64,000 nucleotides of DNA from Aurifilum marmelostoma (taxonomy: Eukaryota; Ascomycota; Sordariomycetes; Diaporthales; Cryphonectriaceae), in contig JAMXSV010000017.1 of assembly GCA_027559495.1 (NCBI GenBank), positions 1,364,001-1,428,000 on the forward strand, in the 5' to 3' direction. The notes below the pieces were generated by a model. The model worked only from the letters and a program-made list of their open reading frames with translations, searched no databases and was not told the origin of the DNA. Positions within the stretch are counted from its first letter, which is position 1. Each line of letters begins with the position of its first letter. Made by a program: the position numbers and the translations under genes. Shown piece after piece: positions 11,605 to 22,461 of this stretch.

Positions 11605-13136
11605 AGGAACGTTGACGCTCGCGGCAATCACGAATACTGCAGGAAAGAGTTGCGAGCTTTAGGGCTCCTTCCCTAGAGAGCCTTGGAAGTGGGGAACAGG
11701 GGAAGCCGGGAGATGGGGGCAGGGGGCAGAAGGAGAAGGGCGAAGGCCATATACCTACTTGATCCTGCATAGCATGTTATGAAACCAGAACATATAGCAT
11801 TGTTATGGCGACAGATCCCACTATGGATATAATAGCCATTGAGCCGCATGGTGTCGAAAGGCGGGCTGGTAGGTTGTTTGGATCTATTCCTTGTCGTACT
11901 ACACTCAGGTCAATAAAAAGTAAGGAGGGAAAGTGGTATGCTGGACTCTGCGGTACAATCGATGAATCATGCCGTAGGTCGCAATTGGTCCACCAGCCAC
12001 CGCACAGTTGTCTTCAGAAGGACATATTTTGTATTAGATCTGTTCCGAGTTGCTCTTGTTCTTATTTCTGCGGCTTCTGTCGAGCGGAAGAATTGTCTTC
12101 TTTGGTGAGGTGATCGTCTGTTCTGCAGGAGGCACGCCGCTTCTTCGCCTTCTCTCGTCCTTTTCCTCCGTCTTTCATCACGCAATATACTTCTTCTTCA
12201 GGGTCAAGGGACGGATATATAATGCTAGATGCAGAGCCATTACAGCCCGTCTCACTCATCATGCGATCTAATTGGACCTCCCACGCGTCGTCGCACTCGG
12301 CAATCCTGCCGAGCCAGTGCTGTCTGATTTAGCCTTCCCAGAGCAGTATAACACACACAGGATTGCTGCTACATCTCGGCTGCACTGTTGCGCAATGATG
12401 ACGGGTCAAAGCTGTCGTCGTCCCGCCCTGCATGAAACCCATGACGACCATCTGTCCAACTTACTCCCTGGCAACCAGGCAACCCAGATTCCATTTCATG
12501 CTGGCATCTATTCACTTTCTCTACTCTTGATCACCATTGCCAGTTGTCAAATTCTTGCATGATCTTCTTCAATTCTTGGTGATCTGCTCCCATAATAACC
12601 TTGAAGGGCAGAAAGGAAGAGGCGGGGGCTGGGGATTGCACAATTGAATTAACCACTAAATAACTTTTAATGGTGTCAAACTTGAAACTTACTAAACGTA
12701 TTCAATACATACTTTCGCAGGATTGAAAGGGGAGCGCTGACATTGAGAGCATGCAACCTCGACATTGAGGCTCTTGGGGGATGAAGAGTGGGCTTACGTC
12801 AGACCCTTGACTGAGCTGCACCTCCTGGGCCCGTACTGTAACCCCGGCACGCTTCGTTCATCCACCGTAACGTGCTTTCGTCCCACCACCACCCACCTCC
12901 TCCCTAGGATCTGTCTGGCACTCTCGCGGCTTGTCATAGTTGTGGTGCAGATCCACCCAACCGTCTCTGCCCCCTTTCTCTTCAACATTGCACATTTCAC
13001 ATGGTCCGCTGCTATCCTCCAGTCATCCACTGGCCTTGGTCCCCCGCCTGGCATCCACGCGGCCTTGCCGTCCTTCTCACTATTCCCCCGTGTCTTGTCA
13101 CTGTTCATCGAGCTTCGGCCACACACAGCTCTCGTC
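11605..13136. other. Intergenic: aminotransferase 3' flank and Exo70 promoter
   Basis: No gene recognised. The 300 bases before the Exo70 ATG are pyrimidine-rich, as is usual for fungal 5' leaders. A short AT-rich patch lies near 12650-12710. Confidence 0.6.
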
Positions 13137-15123
13137 ATGGCTGTGCGCAGCAGCATCAGCCGGCAGGCTGCTGAGGAGGAGGCCGAAGTCGACGTGATCA
13201 GGTCTCATCTGGAGACCAGGGCGCAGATGACCAAGAAGATCGAGGCGGCCCTGCTAAAGGTGGTGAACAACGGAAACACCCTCGATGGCGCCGTGCAGTC
13301 GCTGGGAACAGAAACCAAGAAGCTGCAGGAATTGATCCAGAGTGCGTGGTTGTGCACGAGACGAACGATCGGCAATCTGAGCTGCTCCCCGTTCCGGCTG
13401 ACCACCTCTTCTTCCTACAGACATCAGATCCACGCGTGCCGAGCTCGAGAGGATCTCCCAACAGGCCGACAGCAAGAACGATGACGAGAAGATCATCCGC
13501 ATGGGCCCGGAGAAGGCTGGCCTGACACAGTACATCAACGCGCTGAAGCGGCTGCACAAGACCCTGAGCGCCTCCAAGACGTCGAGCTTGCGAACCACGC
13601 AGGACGCGGTAGCAGATCTGCAGAGGCTGATCAAGTCCGGGAATACGCAACTCGAGGCTTACTTTGACAAGCTCCTGCGAAGCGATACGCCGCGGTCCAT
13701 CGAGCCGCTCCGCTACATCACCAAGAACGAACCTTTCCCCGTCCTCTCCGAAGACAAGAACTCCAAGCTGGGCGTGCTGAACGACTACATCGCCAAAGCA
13801 CACCGTGAAAGCGGTGTCAGCGAGGAGTCGCCAGCAGCCAAGATCTACGCCGAGGTCCGAGGGCCCTACATCCAGTTTACGCTCGCGAACCTGGCATCTG
13901 CTAGTATCACCACGGTGAAGAAGAAAAATCCGACGGATATCTATCGGGCTGGACCCATGAGCGGCATTGCCATGTATGCTCAGGCGATTGAGGGCCTCCT
14001 GAGCGCCGAGTACGAGAGCATATGCCGAGTCTTTTCGCGCGAGGACTGGGGTCCAGTCTTTCTGTCGACCAGCCAGGGCCCCATCGCGGAGCTGGCCAGG
14101 ACGTTGCGAGAGCTGAACATTCACATCAAGCAACACTTGGCCGTGGACTGTTTTCTCGCGTATGAGATAGTGGAGGCTATCTCGACCGTCTCCAACAACC
14201 TGGAGCAGGCGACTGGAGAGCTGAAGATGCCGCTCACATCGGCGCTCAAGCCCATAAAGGACACAGCAAAGTCATCCCTGGCTGAGCTGCTGGAACTCAT
14301 GAAGCAGAGGATCAACGGTCTGCAGACCTTACCTCCTGACGGTGCTCCCATCCCGATCGTTTCAGAGTCCATACGGTCACTACAAGGCATGGTTGCCTTC
14401 ATACGTCCCGTGTCGAACATCATGATATCTCTGGGCGACGGTGGCTGGAGGTCTGCAGCAGCGGCCCGGGGCGGCACGGACAATACTCCCAACCTCTCCT
14501 CGTTCGACGTGACTGCAGACGGCCAGCAGATTTTCGCAAACTACTGCATTGACACGATCGAGATGCTCTTCTCGTCGCTGGACGCCAGGGCAAGGATGCT
14601 CTTTGGCAAGAAACCAGTGGTAGGCGTCTTCATGGCCAACAACATTACAATCGTGGACCGAATGGTCCGCGAATCCGATCTCTGGCCACTACTGGAGCAG
14701 AAGATCCCTTTTGTCGTCGACAACTGGCGCAAGAAGTCCAAGGGCCTATACCTGGACATGTGCAAGGACGTGTCGGTGCACCTGCTCGACACGATCCACA
14801 CGTCGAGGGCGCAGCGGCCAACTTCGGGCCAGGGCGCTGTCGACTCGGCGTCTATCATGAAGGCGCTGTCGTCCAAGGACCGGGACAATATCAAGGGCAA
14901 GTTTGTGGCCTTCAACGCCAGCTTCGACGAGATGGTCAGGAGTCACAAGTCGTTCAACATGGAACCCGAGGTGCGGCGCATGTTTGCGCGGGACGTGCAG
15001 CAGACGGTCGAGCCGCTGTATAACCGCTTCTTTGACAGGTACCATGAGGTCGACAAGGGCAAGGGCAAGTATGTCAAGTACGACAAGTCGACCATGTCCG
15101 GTGTCTTTCATTCGTTGTATTAG
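13137..15123 (+). CDS. exo70: Exocyst complex subunit Exo70
   Basis: Tethers secretory vesicles to the plasma membrane at growth sites, binding phosphoinositides and Rho GTPases. Exons: 13137-13341 and 13421-15123, giving 635 residues, close to the family norm. The intron at 13342-13420 has a GTGCGT donor and a CTTCCTACAG acceptor. The N terminus is a helical coiled-coil region (EEAEVDVIRSHLETRAQMTK). The typical Exo70 segment AELERISQQADSKNDDEK spans the region just after the splice junction. The C-terminal rod domain ends in VEPLYNRFFDRYHEVDKGKG and TMSGVFHSLY, matching the conserved basic C terminus that contacts the membrane. The ATG at 13137 is the first before the conserved region. Family assignment is secure. 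Confidence 0.93.
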
Positions 15124-18100
15124 CTTGTCCCGGCAGCCTGGCTCGCTCTGCGGACCCCTTTCTCCCTATCCTTTACCTTCTGAGATACCCTCCTGTACTT
15201 TTGAACATCCGCTGTGCGTCATATACTATTAGTCACCAGAAACGCAGCCTACCTTTCTGCAGTGTAGTACACAGTCATATTGTGTACCACCCACCACTCA
15301 TAACTCCACCTTTGCCCTGGAAAAAAAATGTGACTGCCACGTGGGGAGACTGTCTGGATAATGTAGCCGGGAGCCGCAGAGGATGAGTTGTGAACTTGTC
15401 GATGCAAGGTATGGCAAGAATAGCCGTGTTCTCACATCTCGACAATGACTGCAGACGGACAACCACAGCACGACGACGGTCAGGTGGTCTGCCCAGCCTG
15501 GGGTTATCTCGTTTCCCCCCTCTTTCTGCGCTAATCAGTAAGGTACGCCTGGCTCTGCCGTCAGCTTACTGTGGCACTTGACTGCGATCCAATGTTTTGT
15601 CCTAGAATAAGTGGAATAGATGTCTCTCTTGTCTGGCTTACCTGCCCATGCCAGCAGCCGGGCCTCCGCCCTTCTCCGGGGGAATGCAATCCCCAAACAT
15701 AAGCCAGGGGGCAAAAGAAGGGGAAAGGGCCGATGCGGCGCATTGCCTCCCCTTCCCCTCCTTTCCCTTGCTGGCCAGGACCCCTCCTCCTCCTACTCCT
15801 TCTGCTCATTCTTGATGGCGTTTTGGAGGCGGGAGCAGACACAAAATCAAGAGCGAGGGACGGAAAATTCCGTTTGGAGGCTTCTGAATAATATCGTAGG
15901 AATAGAATCCCTTCAAGTGGCTGAACCACTTTGTACGGATGGCGCCTGTGCGCTCGAGATTGCATACATGACGGAAGGATGCAGACTGCACGTCCTTGTG
16001 ACCCTCCTCCCATACATGCCAGCCTCTGGGCAGACCCGCTTCAGAAGTATTGTGGTACTTCGCTGCCCCCTCCACCCCCCCCCCGGCCTCGTGTGCCACT
16101 CTCTTCCCCCCATGCATGCCCACAGACACACACACACACACAGACAGACAGGGCGGGAGAGGTTGGACACAATACTGCCGTTCGTCGCCCGATCGGGAAT
16201 GAACTGCTTCCCAGGACCCTGGGTCACCCTCCCTCCACCGCATGGATCGGACATAATAAGCCCCCTCCACCTTACCATATTACAATGTACTATGGTAGAT
16301 GATGCATATGAGGGGAGCCCATTCTCTTTTCCTTTCTTCTCCATGATCTACAATACTGCTGCCCCACTTGGACATATATCGAGTATCTCTCTCTTTTGGT
16401 TTTCGACCTTTCCTGGTTATCTCATCTTGAAAGATTGGGGGGGGGGGGATTGTATGTATATTGTACTGCACTGCTACTGTAGCATTGCATATTTTGGCTT
16501 ACCCTATAGAAACATGCTGTTACCAATATTTTTCTTTCCTTTTGCTGGGGAGTGAGGCTCAACGACAGAAACGAGCAGACAGAGGAGACGAAAGAGAAGT
16601 GAAAACCAATTGCACATGCCCCACGCCAAGTATGCAACTCTGGCTCTGTCCCCAATTAATAATAGCTGCTTTGTCACTCACCCACGTTGTAGCACCATCA
16701 GGTCACTCACCTTGATGGCTTGCAGCCACTAGACTGCTTTCATCAGGAGGGAGGGGGGGGGGAGCGCTCGGAGAGAAACAAGCTTGCCGATCAATTGGGG
16801 GGGATATATGTATCATGGTGACAATGTCCCCGTGAGCTCTGTGCTACCTAGAGGAGAAGAAGAGTGAGAGAGAGAAAAAAAAAAGGTGACTAGCACGCTG
16901 GTACTTTGTAAGTACTATTTCTAGTAGTATACTTTGATGTTCATGAAATGACCTTGAACATAAAAAAAAAAAGAAGAAGAAGAAATAATAGCCTTGCATG
17001 GGAACTTTTGACAGCGTAGTACACATAAGTGTGGGGGTTAGGGGAGGAGAAGGGAGGGGGGGGAGACGTGGACGAGGTTGGCCCCAGGGTGGCTTATGCA
17101 TGATGTCGGCGTTCATAGGTACTGTAGCAGTGAGGAGGGGTGGGTGGTGGAGGCAGTGAAGTCAATACTATGCCAGACTGGAAATGGCCCGGCGCCTTGT
17201 TGGATCAGTGGTTGTTTGATGCTTGGTATTGTTTACTTGAACTGCACGAGATGAATTGTGGATGTGAGGCTGTTCCCCTCGTTGTGCTGCTGCCGGGGGT
17301 AGTGCTGCTTGGCGATGCACCCTGTAGAGGGCCGTCCCCCGTGACATGTTTCTTTTTGGCAGTGCATGTTTGCTAGACGGGTTCAGAGCAAGCTACTGAT
17401 TCCATGCTATGACTCTTTCATGCATGAGCAGTCACTGTGTCAAAGAGACATATCAGATTTGCCAAAGACCGTTGTCATGATGATCTCTTCCTGAAGTATG
17501 CTTGAGTGCATCCTGGGCTTTTGTGTATACATGCCAATCCTCCAGCTCGGATTCTGCCCGAAGTTCCCTTCCCCCTCCTTCGACCGATGCGCCTTTTCCT
17601 CTGGTTCCTGTGGCATCTTGGGTCAATTTGTGATCTCTGGGTACCATGGTGTTTTCCCATGTCGCTTTCGCTTACAGGAGGGGGAAATTTCAGACATGAA
17701 AAGAGTGAGAGAGTAATAAGTCAGAATGAGGGCGGGGGAAGATAACAAGCTGATCCACCCCCACGACGTTGGTCATGACCCTTCTCACATACACAAGACT
17801 CTCAGCGCCAAATAACCATTCCATAAAAGATAACCAAAAAGAAAAAAAAAACAATAAATAAAAATAAAACTCCAAAACGTGTTGTGGTGCCCACATGACC
17901 AAGGTGCACCACACACGCACACAAAAGCCGCCCAAGCCGACAAACTCCGCGCCAAGCGATGGTAATTGTACAAAGCTGTACAAGCCAATTAAAAAAGAAT
18001 GAGGGCGAAGGAAAACTCGGAAAAGAGGGGTGTGAGGTAAAGGAGAATCGCATCCTCGGCTACTACAGCAAGTAGGTGGGCTGTAAAGCACAAAAAAAAA

Positions 18101-18905
18101 TCAAAAACTCGTGGGGCCCAGGGTAACCAAACCCTTCCCCCCTGTTGCCGCCGGCCGTGTCTGCAGTCGTATCTGCATGCCGCAGGCGTAGTAATGGTAC
18201 CATAGTAGGTAGTATGGGGACCAGGGCCCCGTGTAAGTCCAGAACTGCAAGGCGCGCGCCCGAGACGGCATAGTGCAGCGAGAATAATGCTGCCTTCGGT
18301 GCGGGTTGACAGACGAAGAGCGGCGGTGAGCCGGATCTGGTCTCCAAAAGAAGCCAGACTTTGGAGGGGACGAAATTGGTTTCGAGAAAGAAAAAAAAAA
18401 GAGCCATTCAAGAGATGGATAATTGAGAAAGAGAGAATGTATGCTCGTTTGTATCGTTGATGGTGGAGCCCTGGAGATAAAGACAGAGAGCGCGGCGGCA
18501 GGGTTCTCCCCCTCTCCCCCTCTGAGGGGCTCCTCCTTCCACAGTGACGACTTGTCGCCGCATTGCAATGGAGGGAGGGGCAGAGGTGGGAACACACACA
18601 AGGGGAGGAGACTGTCCACAGATCGACGAACTCGCAGATGCGGCGAGCATGGCCGGGAAAATCGGGACCAGTCAGTAGAGGAGGCTCAGGAACCAGATGC
18701 AGGCTAATAATGTATGTGGGTGAGCATGGCTGTGAGCATGCAGCTGGCCCCAAAAAGGGTGCAATTCGTGCGGCGCAGGACGTGGGTGTCGTGACCAGGG
18801 GGTCGGGTTAGGTGGTTGTACACGAGAGGAGGTTCCTGATTGTTTTTTTTTTTTTTTTTTTTTTTTTTGAATTTTTAATTTCTTTCTTTTCCTGTATTCG
18901 CTTCT
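15124..18905. other. Gene-poor region, left part of the 11.9 kb convergent gap
   Basis: No gene recognised. Long poly-purine and poly-pyrimidine tracts, an (AC) run near 16126-16142, A-rich tracts at 16870-16985, and a T26 run at 18843-18868 dominate. The minus-strand ORF of 254 codons at 17989-18753 is low in coding character and rejected. GTACTATGGTAG at 16287-16298 and GGTACCATAGTA near 18197-18207 belong to the dispersed palindromic motif set. Confidence 0.55.
18843..18868. repeat. T26 homopolymer
   Basis: Twenty-six consecutive T on the plus strand, about 40 bp downstream of the stop codon of the small cysteine-rich gene (A-run in that gene's sense). It may mark the 3' UTR or be an ordinary slippage tract. 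Confidence 0.9.
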
Positions 18906-19129
18906 CTATGAGTCCGGGCAGCGAGGACAGTAGTATGAACTGCCAGAGCAGTAATCGTGGGTACCTGAGCCGAGTCCTGCAAGTCAGTGTGGTTGCTCCA
19001 TTTCTCTCCCTCTCGGGGAGCACAAAGATCGAGGTGGCAGGGAAGAGCCGGCTACGCACCAAAATCGGCCGCCTTGCAGCAGGTCGAGCAGCAGTCGTTG
19101 ACGAGGGGCTGGCGGTCCTTGACACACAT
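18906..19129 (-). CDS. Small cysteine-rich protein, 46 residues, two exons
   Basis: Not a family I recognise. Exon 1 is 19060-19129, the intron is 18977-19059 (83 nt, GTGCGT donor, CTGAC branch site, TTGCAG acceptor), and exon 2 is 18906-18976 ending in TAG. The product begins MCVKDRQPLVNDCC and ends YYCPRCPDS. Eight cysteines are arranged as C, then CC-x2-CC, then C-x6-C-x2-C, a pattern suggesting metal binding or disulfides. There is no signal peptide or membrane segment. Splicing joins GAT TTT G to GA CTC, keeping the frame and placing five cysteines before and three after the junction. The ATG has A at -3. A TATATAAT box lies about 300 bp upstream and the leader is pyrimidine-rich. Neither exon is long enough to show as a sizeable ORF. 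Chance assembly cannot be excluded without transcript evidence. Confidence 0.65.
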
Positions 19130-19424
19130 GTTTGCGGCGGGGATGTTGTTTACGTATGTAGGCGGGGTATGAAGTGAGTTGCGAGTATGTAGGTTCTGGG
19201 ACAAGGCCAGCAAAGAGGAGGAGTGTTGAGAGGCTTTCTTCTTCTTCGGCAGATGTGCTAGGAGGGGTTAAGAGTCAGAGCTCAACAAGTGAGGACTGGT
19301 GCCTGAGGAAGTGTGTCTTTGATATGGAAAAGTGTAAGAGCAGTATGTAGTGCAGGTGAGGAGGATGAAGAAACAGAGCAGGACCGAGAGGATGAGGATG
19401 GAGTCTAGGCGAGAGAGAAGGCCG

Positions 19425-19432
19425 ATTATATA
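19425..19432 (-). promoter_or_regulatory. TATA box of the small cysteine-rich gene
   Basis: TATATAAT on the minus strand is followed downstream by a C/T-rich leader (about 19410-19200). It lies roughly 300 bp upstream of the ATG at 19129. A CTTAAC...CCTCCTAG segment at about 19260-19280 could be the 3' end of a 5'-UTR intron. Confidence 0.45.
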
Positions 19433-19902
19433 CGCTTCTTTAGAGATGAGAAGAGGCGTGACGATCTATGGTTGATAGCTGATGCCAACACGCCCGAACA
19501 TAGAGGGGGTTAGAGAGAAGAGAGAGAGACGGAGCAGGAAAAAATGAGAAAAGGCCAGGGCTGACCGGGGACCGAATTAGTGAATACAAAAAGTTTGGTG
19601 CAACGTTGGCTGCGAGAAGTGTATCTCTGGAGATGTACTACGGTACCGTCCAGTACTATGTACATGCAGTACTTGTGATTATGTACAGATTCGGCCAGGG
19701 CCGGGGTCAGGCTCTAGACCGGGGGGATCAGTCAACATCTAAATTTACCAGAGTACGTCGGAAGAGGACAAAGGCTCACAAGGAAGAAGGAAAATAGAGA
19801 GAGGAAAAAGGAGAAGAAAATGCAGAGCACATGCGCACGATACATGGACTGTACGTACAAGGACAAAGATACAACGGTACCTGGCCCTGCGGCACCTGGT
19901 CA

Positions 19903-19929
19903 CTGCTGCTGCTGCTGCTGCTGCTGCTG
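19903..19929. repeat. (CTG)9 repeat, noncoding
   Basis: Nine CTG units upstream of the small cysteine-rich gene. They are not inside any supported coding sequence. Confidence 0.9.
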
Positions 19930-21709
19930 CCACCCATCGCCCAAGTACTATGGTACTACAGCTTGCGGCGTCGTTGACGGACGGGGCCGGGGCTAGGGGT
20001 CCATAGGTCCAACCTTGACCTATGTAGAGTATGTAAACTGCTGCTCCTGAACCGGCCTATTCCATTTTCGTCATTGTCGTTGCAGGCGGGATTTTCTTTC
20101 TTTTTTTTTTTCCTTTTCTTTTTTTTTTCTTATTCCCCGTTTGTACGTGTACTGTGGTAGGTGCTGTTTTTGTTCGTCGTTTCTCCTGCCTGTGCCTTAG
20201 TGCCTGTGCCTGAGCCTCCCCAGGCCATGTGCCCTGTCTCCCCTCCTCCCCCTGGTACCTTTGTGCCTTGAGCCCTATGTGCCCTGAGCCCTTGAGCCCT
20301 GTCAGGGACGAACAATCAAGGGGACAACGACTTTCACACCAGGGGGAGATTGCAGCCGGGATGTGGGCAACTATGTACTAGAGTCATCAATCGATCCAGT
20401 TTACCTTTGATACCCTTTTCCACCCCTCCCCCAGCCCCTCCGTACTCGGAATTTGCTTTTGAAATAGGGCGCTGAAACCTTGGCGGCAGATGCCGTCAAT
20501 ACGAAGTGCCAGGTAATGCAGGCATGCATGCTTGTGCATGCCTGCTGCTGGTGGCCTGCTGCGCAAGGGCTCATCAGAATCAGCTCAGCCTGCTGTAGCA
20601 CCGACTGACGCGGTAACTAGCCCCTGATGATCTGGACCAGCCCCGAATGGGTCGTCTCTTCTGGTTCTTGTCTCCCGCCTTCTCCCTGCCTCTTCGCGTT
20701 CACCGGTGCGGCATATCCAACACCTGAGGCTCAAGCCACATCCATCACCGGGCAAGGTCATTGGTCAGGCGACGAGACAAGGCAACTTGTTTGTGTCATC
20801 TTAATCTCATCTCATCTCATCTCGTCCTATCCTGACCTATCCCATCTTACGACCAACGGAGGAGAAGCAGCAGAGAGGAATGGGACACGGCACCGCGGCG
20901 GTGAGGGGAGGACGACACACAAAGGAAGCAGGGCTGGCTGGCTGATGCTGGATGACGATGACTGATCATCACAAGACTGATGCATACTTTTCTTCTTCTT
21001 TTCTTTTCTGCTGCGATCAGTAGGAATGGTCAGCCAGCCTCCCTTTCTCCTCCTGCTCCCTCGTCCTCCCTCCCTGCTCTTCTCTGGGGCCATGCATCCC
21101 GGGGTATAGCAATTGTCTGGTACAGGGGACTACGAGATGCGGTCAGCTTTGCAACCCAGGCCAGCCAGCCGCCACTGCAGGTGATGGGATGCGTTGGCTG
21201 GATCGACTGGATCGAACCAGCCAGAGCACATCGCCGACTTACCATGGTAGCTTTAGCCTTATATGCTATGTGCAAGGAAGTGCGCAGCGACTCCTGACAG
21301 GTCATTTCAACAGCAGCGCGAATATTCTCCCTTTCTCCTCATAAATCCAAACCTGGTTCAACAAACGTCTCCAGTTCCCGTCCCTGTTGCCTTAGTATGC
21401 CTGTCCGTGCCAATGCCAGCAGCGCCAGTAGTGTCTTGAAGGCCCAAGGGCGCCGTACCACCCCCCCCCTCCTCAACCCCATCTTACGCAATCCTCCGTT
21501 ACGACCTCGTGCCGGCTTCATCTGGTCTTTCGATTATCATGTACAATGGCGTCAACTCGATAGTCTCAGTGCGACGATCCTCGGCGACCGATCTATCCAC
21601 TCCTCTGCAGCAGTTTCACAGCGTCACTCACCTCAGTGGGGGGGGGGGGAGGGTGGCCCCCTTGCTCTTTTCCACAGTTGGCGCTCAGGGTCCAGAGGCT
21701 TGTCTTTTT

Positions 21710-21766
21710 CGTACGTAGTACATATTAATAGTATGTACTATGGCAAATTACTATGTACTACGTACG
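21710..21766. repeat. 15-bp perfect inverted repeat with 27-nt loop
   Basis: The left arm CGTACGTAGTACATA (21710-21724) and right arm TATGTACTACGTACG (21752-21766) are exact reverse complements. The loop contains a further GTATGTACTATGG. The structure could extrude as a cruciform or be the remnant of a miniature inverted-repeat element. Confidence 0.85.
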
Positions 21767-22435
21767 AGCAGCCTTGTACATAGTAAGCCCAGAAATCAGA
21801 GCAGATACTATGCATGTAGATCATCAATCCTCTGCCGCCCATGCATCGGAACGAAACAAATTTGACTTTTCATTTGCAGCCTGATATCTTGCCCTCCAAA
21901 ACAACCACCATCCTAGAGCTTATTCACTGCACCCGCATGCTTGTCACGCACAATCCTCGCATTCAACTTCACATGACCTCTTTCGCGGTATTAACTCGGC
22001 TCACGACATTGATGTAGAAGATCTCTTAGCTCCGGATCCTTTACCTCCTCGTCCAGGTCGGGATGACAATGCTCCTTCCAGTGCACACCTCTTCTGTGTC
22101 TGTGGCAGGAGAGGGTTGGGGTGGGTTCTGCATGTGGTGGTCACTTGCTATGGTAGATAGCTCAAACTCTACCAGCCAATTCCTGCAGCAGGTAGTCGTC
22201 TCGCTTAGGGCAGGAACCTGCATTAAGCAGCTCTTCGCTCTTTCCTACCCACACACGCGCGCACACACCTACATACAACCCCCATTCCTCTTTCCTCTGT
22301 CAAACCTTCGCGGGTGGCGCCTGCAGGTACTTGGTGCGTGTGATCACAACATAGCCCTTTTTCGATCTGGTAGCTTGCTGCTTCTCTCCTCCCTCCTCAT
22401 TCCCCTCCTCCCTACCCGGTGTCATGATGATGATG

Positions 22436-22461
22436 CACACACACACACACACACACACACC
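22436..22461. repeat. (CA)13 microsatellite
   Basis: Thirteen CA units in the pyrimidine-rich middle of the gene-poor region. Confidence 0.95.

Noticed and set aside
17989..18753. Minus-strand ORF of 254 codons
   Set aside because: Composition is dominated by Ser, Leu, Arg and Pro from pyrimidine tracts; no domain, and overlapped by equally long ORFs in other frames.
21195..21225. GGTTCGATCC on the minus strand, resembling a tRNA T-loop/B-box
   Set aside because: The flanking bases form only a local palindrome (GGATCGACTGGATCGAACC); no A-box, acceptor stem or anticodon arm could be built. No other tRNA candidates were found.
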